From Prado023 sp963798745 (GTDB lineage: Bacteria > Actinomycetota > Actinomycetes > S36-B12 > CAIYMF01), in the NCBI GenBank assembly GCA_963798745.1, contig CAWCUF010000010.1, positions 145,323 through 209,322 of the forward strand: a DNA stretch of 64,000 nucleotides. Reading direction: 5' to 3'. Position numbers and translations under genes: made by a program. Under the pieces are notes generated by a model that was not told where the DNA came from, did no database searches, and saw only the letters and a list, made by a program, of their open reading frames with translations. Below, piece by piece: positions 20,301 to 30,040 of the stretch. Every line of letters begins with the position of its first letter. The first letter of the stretch is position 1.

Positions 20301-20767
20301 GGGCGCAGATCGGCAGCGTGGCCCGCGACCTCACGGGCCTCACGGTGGAGCGCAACCTGGTCCGCTACCGGCCGCTCACCGCTCCGGTGCTGGTCCGCAT
20401 CGACGCGGACACCCGCGCCGTCGACCTGGAGTCCGTGCGCCGACTGGCGGCCCGGACCGGAACCCCGATCCTGCTCAGCGCCACGGTCTCCCGAGGCGCG
20501 GACACAGTGGTCGAGTCACTGGATCAGGCGCGTGCCCGGGTGGCGCAGGGCACCGTGAGCCGGGTGCGCTGGCTCTCGGGCGAGGACGCCGGCGACCTGG
20601 CCCTGGTCGCCCTGGACGCCGGAGTCAGCGTGGACCGGCGCCCGATCGCGGGCAGCGTGGCGGTGGAGGCCCCCCGCTGGATGCACGAGCAGAGCGTGTG
20701 CATGACGGCCCATCGCTACGGCAACGTCGGCGCCGGCCCACAACCCCGGGTGCCCGGCGGCCGCTGA
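17336..20767 (+). CDS. putA: Bifunctional proline dehydrogenase / glutamate-semialdehyde dehydrogenase
   Basis: A 1143-residue bifunctional enzyme that oxidises proline to P5C with FAD and then glutamate semialdehyde to glutamate with NAD+. The PRODH barrel spans about residues 70-490 (YISVKISAIAAQ, KVRIVKGANLAMES, EVAAARDVPEQVDMEMLEGM). The ALDH module spans about 545-960, with VVPPWNFPYAIPSGG, the general-base region LLAETSGKNA and catalytic Cys782 in AGQKCSAAS. A C-terminal tail of ~150 residues follows. There is no N-terminal ribbon-helix-helix DNA-binding domain, so it is not an autorepressing PutA. ATG 17336 follows AGGA; a start 27 bases upstream is possible. Converges with the thioesterase gene across a hairpin. 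Confidence 0.93.
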   Translation: MSLVDTDSLNLPAARPDADEVVDRAVARAARWMNAAQGQRTHREKANRRRLTRLLADPAGLPVTMALTDEVMRISDPPRAAATLREAADASNPAALGLRDHVGLQALRRISRVAPRSSMRLVHWQVRDASTGIILPAEPAPLRTHLEHRAAEGARLNINVLGEAVLGEQEATRRLDRVIEMLGRPEVTYISVKISAIAAQLSTYDHEGSVRRVAERLRRLYLAANATSPRTFVNLDMEEYRDLELTLDAFTTVLAEPEFADTDAGIVLQAYLPESHAAFQRLLAWSRARRDAGGGRIKVRIVKGANLAMESAEGQVHGWTPAPYGSKAEVDASWKRLVDAAVRPENADAVRIGIASHNLFDLAWSLEVAAARDVPEQVDMEMLEGMANAEALAIIGDVGSVLLYAPVTTRDDFASAVAYLVRRLDENTAPENFLRASFSLTVGSATFDEQEQRFRAAVAARHTVATESRRHAPAEEVGTEPITEGLFDNEPEIDLTRPEERALIEAALNRHSPGWDRPVPVVVAGVERSDGVEPGSNPSAGGTPWYRYCVATTEIIDEAVATAQAAVAEWEARGPRDRARILWEAARVMTDERHDTLAVMSLDAGKTMDQGIPEVAEAIDFARFYGRTAIQTLSQPAPSTPVGVVVVVPPWNFPYAIPSGGVLASLAAGNAVILKPAPESVATAWLLVQQLWRAGVPRTVLQFLPTRDDEVGAHLVTHPEVGAVILTGSWDTARLFTSWRADLRLLAETSGKNALLISATADIDAAVKDLVASSFGHAGQKCSAASLAIVEASVHDNPAFLRQLHDAVTTQVVGPAPDPASLIGPVIRPAQGPLLRALTVLEPGESWLVEPRPLDDTGRLWSPGVKLGVQPGSWTHRTEWFGPVLGVMRAPDLDTAIEWQNAVDYGLTAGIHALDTGECETWISRVQAGNAYVNRGTTGAVVNRQPFGGWKKSSVGPNAKAGGENYVACLRDWAPGQSALTNDDVQAWWAQIGSVARDLTGLTVERNLVRYRPLTAPVLVRIDADTRAVDLESVRRLAARTGTPILLSATVSRGADTVVESLDQARARVAQGTVSRVRWLSGEDAGDLALVALDAGVSVDRRPIAGSVAVEAPRWMHEQSVCMTAHRYGNVGAGPQPRVPGGR

Positions 20768-20789
20768 CCCAACGCAGGACCGTGCATCA

Positions 20790-20818
20790 TCGATCCGGCA
20801 CCCCAAGTGCTGGATCGA
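20790..20818. terminator. Convergent hairpin terminator with GGATCGA core
   Basis: Arms 20790-20801 and 20807-20818 (12 bp, one G-T pair, 5-base loop) between the ends of putA and the thioesterase gene. Confidence 0.6.
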
Positions 20819-20855
20819 GAAGCAAGGACCTCCTGGGTGCGTCGCGCGTGGGCGA

Positions 20856-21305
20856 TCAGCGGCGGACCGGCTTGAGCGTCCAGAGGAAGGAGGCCTCGCC
20901 GGTGACCGTCCAGTCCTCGGTGGACAGGGCCACCTCGATGCGGAACTCCGGACGCTCGCCGGCCTCGAGCGTGGCCAGGATGACCTCCGGGTGATCGTGC
21001 AGCAGCGCCTCGGCGTACATCGGGCCCATCGCGATCTTCTTGAACTTGATGCTCGCATCGACGGCCAGCGGCGTGGCCCGGTCCAGGTGCATCCCGAAGT
21101 TGCCCAGCACGATCGCGCCGGTGGCCGTCTCAGCCAGGGTGAACATCGCGCCGGCGTGGATGCCCCCGATGTGGTTGTGGAACGCGGCCTGGTCAGGCAT
21201 GCGCAGCAGCACCCGTTGCGGGTCGAGCTCGAGGAACTCGATGTTCAACGTCCCGACCATGGGCACGGCGGTGGGCATCTGCGACGCGAGGGTGGTGAAG
21301 TCCAT
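20856..21305 (-). CDS. Hotdog-fold thioesterase (PaaI/DUF4442-like)
   Basis: A 149-residue single hotdog-fold protein. The central helix region reads NHIGGIHAGAMFTLAETATG, which resembles the active-site H-G-G-x-x-x-A segment of PaaI-type acyl-CoA thioesterases, followed by a strand with ATPLAVDASIKFKKIA. It probably hydrolyses an acyl- or aryl-CoA thioester in the cytoplasm; the substrate cannot be read from sequence. The ATG at 21305 is supported by TAGCGT six bases upstream. It is divergent from the HAD-family gene; the two -10 elements are 66 bp apart. Confidence 0.8.
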   Translation of the reverse strand: MDFTTLASQMPTAVPMVGTLNIEFLELDPQRVLLRMPDQAAFHNHIGGIHAGAMFTLAETATGAIVLGNFGMHLDRATPLAVDASIKFKKIAMGPMYAEALLHDHPEVILATLEAGERPEFRIEVALSTEDWTVTGEASFLWTLKPVRR

Positions 21306-21311
21306 GGTTGG

Positions 21312-21317
21312 ACGCTA
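21312..21317 (-). promoter_or_regulatory. -10 element TAGCGT, leaderless layout
   Basis: Minus-strand TAGCGT ends six bases before the thioesterase ATG at 21305. Confidence 0.5.
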
Positions 21318-21383
21318 CCGGGGGCGCGAGCGGGGGCCCCGGCCCGGGTCGGCCACATCCTGCTGGCAGTCTGCTGGCGGCGG

Positions 21384-21389
21384 TAGCGT
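21384..21389 (+). promoter_or_regulatory. -10 element TAGCGT, leaderless layout
   Basis: TAGCGT ends seven bases before the GTG at 21397. Confidence 0.5.
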
Positions 21390-21396
21390 CGGGTCC

Positions 21397-21951
21397 GTGA
21401 CCGACACTCCCACCACCGCGCGGCGCAGCGTCGCGGTCTTCGACATCGACGGGGTCCTGGCCGATGTGCGCCACCGACTGCACCACGTGGCCAGCCGGCC
21501 CAAGGACTGGGAGGCCTTCTTCGGGGCCGCGCCCGGGGACCCGGCGCTGCCGCAGGGCCTGGCCGCGGTGACCACAGCGGCCGGGGCGGGGCATGCGGTC
21601 ATCTACCTGACCGGCCGACCTGAGCGCTGCCGGGTGGCCACCGTGGACTGGCTGGCCGCCCAGGGCCTGCCCTCCGGTGAACTGTTCATGCGCGCGGACA
21701 CCGACCGGCGGCCCGCCCGGATCACCAAGGTGGCCACCCTGCGCCGGCTGACCCGCCGGTACGAGGTGGCCGTGTTCGTCGACGACGACGCAGCGGTGGT
21801 CGAGGCGGTGCGTGCGGCCGGCTTCCCCGTGCTGCACGCCCTGTGGATGGGACCCTCGACCTCAGGTGCAGACTCAGCCCCCGACCTGCCCTCGGCCATC
21901 TCGACCCAGGACGTGCTGTTCGAGATCCAGGAGGCTGAGGGCCGCACCTGA
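21397..21951 (+). CDS. HAD-superfamily phosphatase (polynucleotide-kinase 3'-phosphatase-like)
   Basis: A 184-residue HAD hydrolase. Motif I is FDIDGVLAD (nucleophile and acid Asp), motif II the Thr in IYLTGRPERCR, and motif IV the acidic cluster VFVDDDAAVVEA. The arrangement resembles the phosphatase domain of T4 polynucleotide kinase and swiss-army HAD phosphatases. Substrate unknown. GTG 21397 is chosen because TAGCGT lies seven bases upstream and the HAD motif begins 15 residues later. The gene ends 77 bp before the convergent end of gcvP. Confidence 0.8.
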   Translation: MTDTPTTARRSVAVFDIDGVLADVRHRLHHVASRPKDWEAFFGAAPGDPALPQGLAAVTTAAGAGHAVIYLTGRPERCRVATVDWLAAQGLPSGELFMRADTDRRPARITKVATLRRLTRRYEVAVFVDDDAAVVEAVRAAGFPVLHALWMGPSTSGADSAPDLPSAISTQDVLFEIQEAEGRT

Positions 21952-22028
21952 CGCGCCGGGCACGCCCATGATCGGTGTGGGTGCGACGCCCTGGAAGCCG
22001 GACCAGCCGCATGGCTCATGAGCCGTGA

Positions 22029-24956
<2,928 letters not shown>

Positions 24957-24963
24957 GCGAGCC

Positions 24964-24969
24964 AGCGTA
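24964..24969 (-). promoter_or_regulatory. -10 element TACGCT of gcvP, leaderless layout
   Basis: Minus-strand TACGCT ends seven bases before the GTG at 24956. No glycine riboswitch-like leader is possible with this layout, and none was seen. Confidence 0.5.
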
Positions 24970-25014
24970 GTGGCGCGTGCGCGATGGCACCCGATGGCGC
25001 CGCGCCGGGCGTGC

Positions 25015-25575
25015 TCAGCCGATCTGGCGCTTGCGGCGCCGAGCGGACAACTCGTCGTCGCTGGGGCTCGAGGCGCCCGTGCTGCGTTCGGCCGGCAGGC
25101 TCGACAGGGTGCCCTCCACCTCGCGCCACACCTTGCCCACGGCGATGCCGAAGACTCCCTGACCGCCGCGCACCAGGTCGATCACCTCGTCCTCGCTGGT
25201 GCACTCGTACACGCTGGCGCCGTCGCTCATGAGCGTCAGTGTGGCCAGGTCCTCGACACCACGGGCCCGCAGGTGGGTCACCGCGGTCCGGATGTTCTGC
25301 AGCGAGACGCCGGTGTCGAGCAGTCGCTTGACGACCTTGAGCACCAGGATGTCGCGGAAGCTGTAGAGGCGCTGGGTGCCGGACCCCGTCGCCGGGCGGA
25401 CCGAGGGCTCGACCAGCCCGGTACGTGCCCAGTAGTCCAGCTGTCGGTAGGTGATCTCCGCAGCCGAGCAGGCCACCGGACCCCGAAAGCCCACGTCCTC
25501 AGGCACCGAGGATTGCGGCACGTCGAACAGCGCGCCCTGGACCTCGTACTGGCGGCCCGTGTCCTCAGCTGACAT
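25015..25575 (-). CDS. MerR-family regulator (McdR/Rv1830 type)
   Basis: A 186-residue regulator. The winged-helix MerR domain is at about residues 33-110, with [19 protein letters not shown] as recognition helix and wing, then [20 protein letters not shown] ~75-residue C-terminal region ends in a basic tail ([10 protein letters not shown]). Its position between bfn and gcvP corresponds to Rv1830, a cell-division/growth regulator in mycobacteria; the equivalence rests on synteny and domain type. ATG 25575 has GAGGA upstream. A 15-bp palindrome of MerR type lies ~130 bp upstream, suggesting autoregulation. Confidence 0.88.
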   Translation of the reverse strand: MSAEDTGRQYEVQGALFDVPQSSVPEDVGFRGPVACSAAEITYRQLDYWARTGLVEPSVRPATGSGTQRLYSFRDILVLKVVKRLLDTGVSLQNIRTAVTHLRARGVEDLATLTLMSDGASVYECTSEDEVIDLVRGGQGVFGIAVGKVWREVEGTLSSLPAERSTGASSPSDDELSARRRKRQIG

Positions 25576-25702
25576 ACCGGCATCCTCTGGTCGATCGGAT
25601 ATTGCGCCGACGTAGTTACACCGACGTGTTTCGCTGACCCGAAACTAGGCCCCTGTGGTGGCCACGTCAACGCCCGCACTTCCGACACGCCGAGCGAAAC
25701 TA

Positions 25703-25717
25703 TCAACCTCAGGTTGA
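25703..25717. promoter_or_regulatory. 15-bp palindrome TCAACCTCAGGTTGA, candidate MerR operator
   Basis: Perfect dyad of 7+1+7 bases in the 164-bp gap upstream of the MerR-type gene and just downstream of bfn. Symmetric sites of this kind are typical of MerR-family regulators; which of the two MerR proteins encoded here would bind is not known. Confidence 0.5.
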
Positions 25718-25739
25718 GGTTCAGTCCACCGCTACCAGG

Positions 25740-26210
25740 TCACTCGAAGTCCTGCGGGCTCACGGTGTCGAGGAACTCTCGGAACTGCTCGACCTCGTCG
25801 ACGGCCGACTCGCCCTCGGCGGCGACCCCCGCCTCGGCCAGGACGTCCTCGGCCAGCAGCACCGGCACCTCGGCGCGTAGGGCCAGGGCCAGCGCATCGG
25901 AGGGACGAGCGTCCACGGTGACGCTGTCGAACACGAGCTCGGCGTAGAACACCCCGCCGTCCAGCCGGCTGATCCGCACCTCGCGCAGCGGGGCGCCCAG
26001 GGCCGCCAGCGTGGCCACGAACAGGTCGTGGGTCAGCGGACGGGGTGCGGACACGCCCTGCTGGGCCATGGCGATCGCGGCGGCCTCGTTGGGGCCTATC
26101 CAGATGGGCAGCAGGCTACCGCCGCCGACCGGTCGCACCAGCACGATCGGCGCGTTCGACGGCATCTCGACCCGGACACCCACGACCTCGACTGCCTGGT
26201 ATCCATCCAC
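25740..26210 (-). CDS. Bifunctional-nuclease-domain (BFN/DUF151) protein
   Basis: A 156-residue BFN-domain protein, syntenic to Rv1829. Conserved family segments are visible: VGVRVEMPSNAPIVLVRP, LLPIWIGPNEAAAIAMAQQG, RPLTHDLFVATLAALGA and the VDARPSDALALALR signature. Thermophile and plant members have nuclease activity; the role in actinobacteria is uncertain. GTG 26210 is chosen because the family begins there (VDGYQAVEVVG) and TACGCT is seven bases upstream; the longer frame to 26351 overlaps ftsR and has no family similarity. An acidic tail of ~25 residues ends the protein. Confidence 0.88.
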   Translation of the reverse strand: MDGYQAVEVVGVRVEMPSNAPIVLVRPVGGGSLLPIWIGPNEAAAIAMAQQGVSAPRPLTHDLFVATLAALGAPLREVRISRLDGGVFYAELVFDSVTVDARPSDALALALRAEVPVLLAEDVLAEAGVAAEGESAVDEVEQFREFLDTVSPQDFE

Positions 26211-26217
26211 GCGCCTC

Positions 26218-26223
26218 AGCGTA
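26218..26223 (-). promoter_or_regulatory. -10 element TACGCT of bfn, leaderless layout
   Basis: Minus-strand TACGCT ends seven bases before the GTG at 26210. Confidence 0.5.
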
Positions 26224-26250
26224 GTCCCGGAGGCCGGGACCGGCCATCGC

Positions 26251-26991
26251 TCAGCGGCCGAGGGTGCCCGGTAGGCCGGCCTTGACCAGCGCCAGGTGCA
26301 ACTGGATCGCCAGGGCAGCGATGGCCCGGGCAGCTTCCTCGGCCCGCGCATTGCTGTCGGTATGCCGACCTCGGGCCATCGGGCGCACCACCTGCTCGAC
26401 CAGGGACAGCTCCCGGTCCGCAGCCAGCCGGAACGGGCGCAGGTGCCGTGGGCCGTAGCCGTACTCGGCCAGCTGTGCCGCGATTCGGGTCACCTGCAGC
26501 GCCGTGGCGTTGTAGTAGGAACTGCCGGCGACCTGGGTGACCAGGCCGAAGGACTCCAGCTCACGCAGGACCTCGTCGGTGATCCCGGACTCGGCCAGCA
26601 GCTCCTTGCGCGACAGGCGCAACTCCTGGTCGGTGCTGACCAGGTCCTCGGCCGACACCGCCTGCGCGCCGGTGGACACCAGTGCGCGGGGGGCGGCGTC
26701 GGCGGCACTCAGCGGCGCCGGCGCCAGCCCACGGTCGAGCTGGTCCAGATGCTCGCGGATGACCTTCAGCGGCAGGTAGTTGTCGCGCTGCATGCGCAGC
26801 ACGTAGCGCAGGCGCTCGGCGTCGGCACGGGTGAACTTGCGGTAGCCCGAGGGCGTGCGGGCCGGCTCGACCAGACCCTCAGCCTCCAGGTAGCGGATCT
26901 TGGAGATGCTCACGTCCGGGAAGTCCGAGCGCAGCAGGTGCAGGACCTCCCCGATGCTCAGCAGGCCATCGGAGGCGGCAGCCGTGCTCAC
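26251..26991 (-). CDS. ftsR: MerR-family regulator FtsR
   Basis: A 246-residue MerR-type protein, syntenic to Rv1828/FtsR, which in corynebacteria activates ftsZ and affects cell division. The N-terminal winged helix (SIGEVLHLLRSDFPDVSISK, then RYLEAEGLVEPARTPSGYRKF) is followed by a long C-terminal half that folds as a second MerR-like winged-helix domain in Rv1828 (SRKELLAESGITDEVLRELE). The GTG at 26991 overlaps the garA stop by four bases (GTGA), showing translational coupling with the FHA regulator. Confidence 0.9.
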   Translation of the reverse strand: MSTAAASDGLLSIGEVLHLLRSDFPDVSISKIRYLEAEGLVEPARTPSGYRKFTRADAERLRYVLRMQRDNYLPLKVIREHLDQLDRGLAPAPLSAADAAPRALVSTGAQAVSAEDLVSTDQELRLSRKELLAESGITDEVLRELESFGLVTQVAGSSYYNATALQVTRIAAQLAEYGYGPRHLRPFRLAADRELSLVEQVVRPMARGRHTDSNARAEEAARAIAALAIQLHLALVKAGLPGTLGR

Positions 26992-27482
26992 CTCGGTCCA
27001 CTTCCCACCAGGAACGCGAACCGGTACTTGCCGATCTGGACCTCCTCGCCACCGGTGAGCTCCACCTCGTCGATCCGGTCGCGATTGACGTAGGTGCCGT
27101 TCAGGCTGCCGACGTCGCGCAGCGTCCAGCGTTGGTCGGCGCGGATGAACTCCGCATGCCGCCGCGACACGGTGACGTCGTCGAGGACCACGTCTGACTC
27201 ATCGGAGCGCCCCACTGTGACCAGGTCGGTGGTCAGCGGGAAGGAGGTCCCCTCGCTGGGCCCGCGCCGCACGATCAGCATGGCACTGCCCGAGGCCACC
27301 GCACCGATCGAACCGGTCGTGACCGCGCCGAGCGGCCCGGTGCCCGAGACCAGCGCCTCGAGCGTGCCGGTGGCCTCCACCTCGGGCTGGGGGCTCAGAT
27401 CGGCCAGCGGGGCCCCGCAGTTGCTGCAGAACCGCGCCAGGTCCGACGCCTCCTGTGCGCAGTTCTGGCAGATCCTTGTCAC
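26988..27482 (-). CDS. garA: FHA-domain metabolic regulator (GarA/OdhI-like) with N-terminal zinc ribbon
   Basis: A 164-residue protein. The C-terminal FHA domain is clear (VTVGRSDESDVVLDDVTVSR, then RHAEF and GSLNGTYVNRD) and aligns with mycobacterial GarA, which inhibits 2-oxoglutarate dehydrogenase and activates glutamate synthase until phosphorylated by PknB/PknG. Unlike GarA, the N-terminus is a two-CxxC zinc ribbon (ICQNCAQEASDLARFCSNCG), and I see no ETTS-type phosphorylation motif; nearby Thr residues occur in EATGTLEAL and AVTTGSIG. GTG 27482 is chosen because GGGGAG lies five bases upstream. Synteny (gcvH-garA-ftsR) supports the assignment; kinase control here is inferred. Confidence 0.85.
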   Translation of the reverse strand: MTRICQNCAQEASDLARFCSNCGAPLADLSPQPEVEATGTLEALVSGTGPLGAVTTGSIGAVASGSAMLIVRRGPSEGTSFPLTTDLVTVGRSDESDVVLDDVTVSRRHAEFIRADQRWTLRDVGSLNGTYVNRDRIDEVELTGGEEVQIGKYRFAFLVGSGPR

Positions 27483-27600
27483 GTCGACTCCCCACTGCAC
27501 GCCCTGTTGCGACCTCCACCTGAGGTCTAGGTTCATGACGGGGCAAACCTATCCGACCGGCGCGGGCCCGGGTCAACCCCGAACACCGGACCGGACCGAT

Positions 27601-27996
27601 TCAGCGCGCCGCCAAGCCCTCGGCGTACTGCTCGGCGGTCATCAGCGCGGCCCACGCCGTCTGCGCCGCCTCCTCGGAGGGACACTGCACCTCGACCAGC
27701 CAGCCCTGGCCGTAGGGCTCGGCGTTCACCAGCTCCGGGGCGGACTCGAGCTCCTCGTTGACCGCGGACACAGCCCCGTCGACCGGTGCGTACAGGTCGC
27801 TCACGGACTTGGTCGACTCCACCTCACCGCACGACTGCCCTGCGGACAGCTCCTGACCCGGCACCGGAAGGTCCACGAACACGACGTCACCGAGGGCCTC
27901 GGTCGCGAAAGAGGTGATCCCGAAGCGCAGCAGGGTCGGGCCGAGCACACGGACCCACTCGTGCTCCGGGGTGTAGCGCAGGTCGTCTGGGTACAT
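27601..27996 (-). CDS. gcvH: Glycine cleavage system H protein
   Basis: A 131-residue lipoyl carrier. The lipoylated lysine lies in [18 protein letters not shown], and the N-terminus [11 protein letters not shown] is typical. It shuttles the aminomethyl group from GcvP to GcvT. ATG 27996 follows GAAGGAG. It begins the gcvH-garA-ftsR-bfn-mcdR-gcvP series; GcvT is encoded elsewhere. Confidence 0.95.
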   Translation of the reverse strand: MYPDDLRYTPEHEWVRVLGPTLLRFGITSFATEALGDVVFVDLPVPGQELSAGQSCGEVESTKSVSDLYAPVDGAVSAVNEELESAPELVNAEPYGQGWLVEVQCPSEEAAQTAWAALMTAEQYAEGLAAR

Positions 27997-28019
27997 GTCT
28001 GCTCCTTCGGGGAGGCGGT

Positions 28020-28838
28020 TCAGCCCTGGTCGACCGGCACAGCGTACTCGGGCTGCGCCAGGGGCACGGTGGCGGTGATCTCCACCTCATCGCGACGATC
28101 GACGGCGAAGTCGGCGCCCGCCGTGCGGATCGTGTCGGCCACGCCGCCGGGGATCTCCATCGCGGTGGCCAGGGTCTCCGGATCGCCGATGGCCAGGATC
28201 GTGTAGGGCGAGTTGCGCAGGTCACCGGAGATCAGGATCCCGGGGCCCTGGTCGGCCGCCGGGTCGGCGAACCACGTGCCGACCACGACCCGGCGCTCGG
28301 CGACCTCGATGCTCTCCGCACCCGCGTCGCGCAGCTCCTGCACGGCGTCCAGGATCGTGGGGGCGTCCACTCCCCCGTCCCGGTCGCGGATCACGATGCG
28401 CACCCCGGGTCCGCGCACCGCAGTGGTCCCGGCCAGGACCTCGAGGGCCTCGCGCCGGGAGCGGGCCTGATCCAGCGCGGCTGCGTCGCGGCCCGAGGCC
28501 AGCGAGTCGATCTCGGCGCTGATCTGGCGCTTCTCAGCCTCGAGCCGGTCGTTCTCGGAGTTCAGGCTGTCGAGGATCCCCACGAGCTCGTCGGGTCGTG
28601 CGTTGGCCAGGGCGTCGTCGCTGGACTGCGCGATCGCACCGGCCACGATCATCAGCCCCAGCACCGCGAACAGCAGCCCCACGACCACGCTCGGCCCGCC
28701 ACGCCACCGGAAGACCGAGCTCTGGTGGAAGTCCTGGGCCTGCCCCAGGGCGTCCTGCGGGTCCTGGGACGGGCCAGCCACCGGCGCCGGTGGCACCGGG
28801 CCGGCACCGCCCTGATGCTCGGAGTCCTCGACGGCCAC
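28020..28838 (-). CDS. DUF881 membrane-anchored protein (Rv1825-like)
   Basis: A 272-residue protein with a Pro/Gln-rich cytoplasmic N-terminus (~48 residues), one transmembrane helix ([20 protein letters not shown]), a coiled-coil segment ([20 protein letters not shown]) and an extracytoplasmic DUF881 domain with [18 protein letters not shown] second DUF881 gene lies two genes upstream with sbp between them, exactly as in Rv1823-Rv1825. The function is not established; presence in a cell-division/envelope operon suggests an envelope role. GTG start three bases after the sbp stop. Confidence 0.85.
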   Translation of the reverse strand: MAVEDSEHQGGAGPVPPAPVAGPSQDPQDALGQAQDFHQSSVFRWRGGPSVVVGLLFAVLGLMIVAGAIAQSSDDALANARPDELVGILDSLNSENDRLEAEKRQISAEIDSLASGRDAAALDQARSRREALEVLAGTTAVRGPGVRIVIRDRDGGVDAPTILDAVQELRDAGAESIEVAERRVVVGTWFADPAADQGPGILISGDLRNSPYTILAIGDPETLATAMEIPGGVADTIRTAGADFAVDRRDEVEITATVPLAQPEYAVPVDQG

Positions 28839-28841
28839 GGG

Positions 28842-29174
28842 TCAGGCCTTCAGCAGGCGCCGGCGGATCGCGGCAACGTTGGCGAAGATGCGCATGGTCA
28901 GAACGACCACGACCCCGGTGGACATCTGACTGCCCACCCCCAGCAGGTCCCCGATCCACACGATGATCGCGGCGACCAGGACGTTGCTCAGGAACGAGAT
29001 GACGAAGACGCGGTCGCGGAAGACCCCCTCGAACAGGGCACGGGTGGCCCCGACCACGGCGTCCAGGGCGGCGATCACGGCGATCGGCAGGTAGGGCTCC
29101 ATCCACAACGGGACGGTGGGCTCGAGGATCAACCCAGCCAGGATCCCGATCACCAGGCCGACGAGCGCGATCAT
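28842..29174 (-). CDS. sbp: Small basic protein (DUF1290), polytopic membrane protein
   Basis: A 110-residue membrane protein with three hydrophobic helices (MIALVGLVIGILAGLIL, PIAVIAALDAVVGATRALFE, FLSNVLVAAIIVWIGDLLG) and the Sbp/DUF1290 motif VPLWMEPYLPIAVIAALDA. Found next to division genes in Gram-positives and between two DUF881 genes in actinobacteria. Start overlaps the upstream DUF881 stop by four bases. Role unknown. Confidence 0.88.
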   Translation of the reverse strand: MIALVGLVIGILAGLILEPTVPLWMEPYLPIAVIAALDAVVGATRALFEGVFRDRVFVISFLSNVLVAAIIVWIGDLLGVGSQMSTGVVVVLTMRIFANVAAIRRRLLKA

Positions 29175-30040
29175 GAACCGCCCCCCTCCTCAGCACGAAC
29201 GACCTGCGCCTGCGCGGGCAGCGGCGTGGTCGCCGACCGCAGCGTGATGCGCTCGGTCGATGTGGTGTCCAAGCCTATGCCGAACTGTGCCGACACCTCG
29301 GCCAGCGCAGCGGCGTCGGGCGTTGCCCCGAAGCGCTCTGCGAGGTCCGGCGGGCCGATCGCCTCGATCACGTACGGCGGCTTCAGCGGCCGGTAGTTGA
29401 CCAGGATCGCGCTGGCCGCGGAGCGAATCGCGGACCGCGCCGTCAACCGCTGGCCGTTGACGGCAACGGCCTCGGCACCGGCCAACCACAGGCCGTTGAC
29501 CGCCTGCTGCACGTCGGAGTCCAGGACCCGTTCGACGTCCTGCACCTCCTGGCCCTCCTGCGCCGCGGCGTCGGTGAGCGTCACCAGGGCGCCGGGTCCG
29601 GTCACCCTGGTGTAGCCGGTGGCCAGTTCCAGGTTGCCGATCTGGGTGGCCAGCAGGGTGCCTGCCTGGGTCAGGGCCAGGCTCTCGTCGCGGGCTGCGG
29701 TCAGGTCGTCGCCCAGTGCGGCCACCTGCTCCATCAGCTCGTCGTTGCGGGTGTCCTCGGTGCCGATCCGTTCCAACAGCGCCGAGCGCTGGTCGTTGAG
29801 GACCGGGGCGTTGCCGACCTGTTCGGACAGACCGATCGCGAGCACGAATCCCGCCAGACCCAGGGCGATCGCGGCTACGAGCACCCGCTGGCGTCGTGAG
29901 GCCAACGTGCGACCTGGGTCCACCGGCTCGTAGTCGCTGGCCACCGAAGTGCGGGTCAGGTCATCGAGGAGCGTGGGACGCTCGCGGGCAGCGGGCGCCC
30001 GCACGAGTTGCGAACTCCCGGGCGCGTCGAGCTGACTCAC
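29171..30040 (-). CDS. DUF881 membrane-anchored protein (Rv1823-like)
   Basis: A 289-residue protein with a ~60-residue cytoplasmic lead, one transmembrane helix (VLVAAIALGLAGFVLAIGLS), a coiled coil rich in Glu/Leu (RNDELMEQVAALGDDL) and a DUF881 ectodomain (GYTRVTGPGALVTLTDAAAQ, then LWLAGAEAVAVNGQRL). GTG 30040 is chosen over an upstream start because it overlaps the preceding stop by exactly four bases (GTGA), the coupling used throughout this operon. Confidence 0.85.
   Translation of the reverse strand: MSQLDAPGSSQLVRAPAARERPTLLDDLTRTSVASDYEPVDPGRTLASRRQRVLVAAIALGLAGFVLAIGLSEQVGNAPVLNDQRSALLERIGTEDTRNDELMEQVAALGDDLTAARDESLALTQAGTLLATQIGNLELATGYTRVTGPGALVTLTDAAAQEGQEVQDVERVLDSDVQQAVNGLWLAGAEAVAVNGQRLTARSAIRSAASAILVNYRPLKPPYVIEAIGPPDLAERFGATPDAAALAEVSAQFGIGLDTTSTERITLRSATTPLPAQAQVVRAEEGGGS

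Noticed and set aside
26211..26351. Longer N-terminus for the BFN protein
   Set aside because: It overlaps ftsR, has no family similarity, and the -10 element sits inside it, just before GTG 26210.
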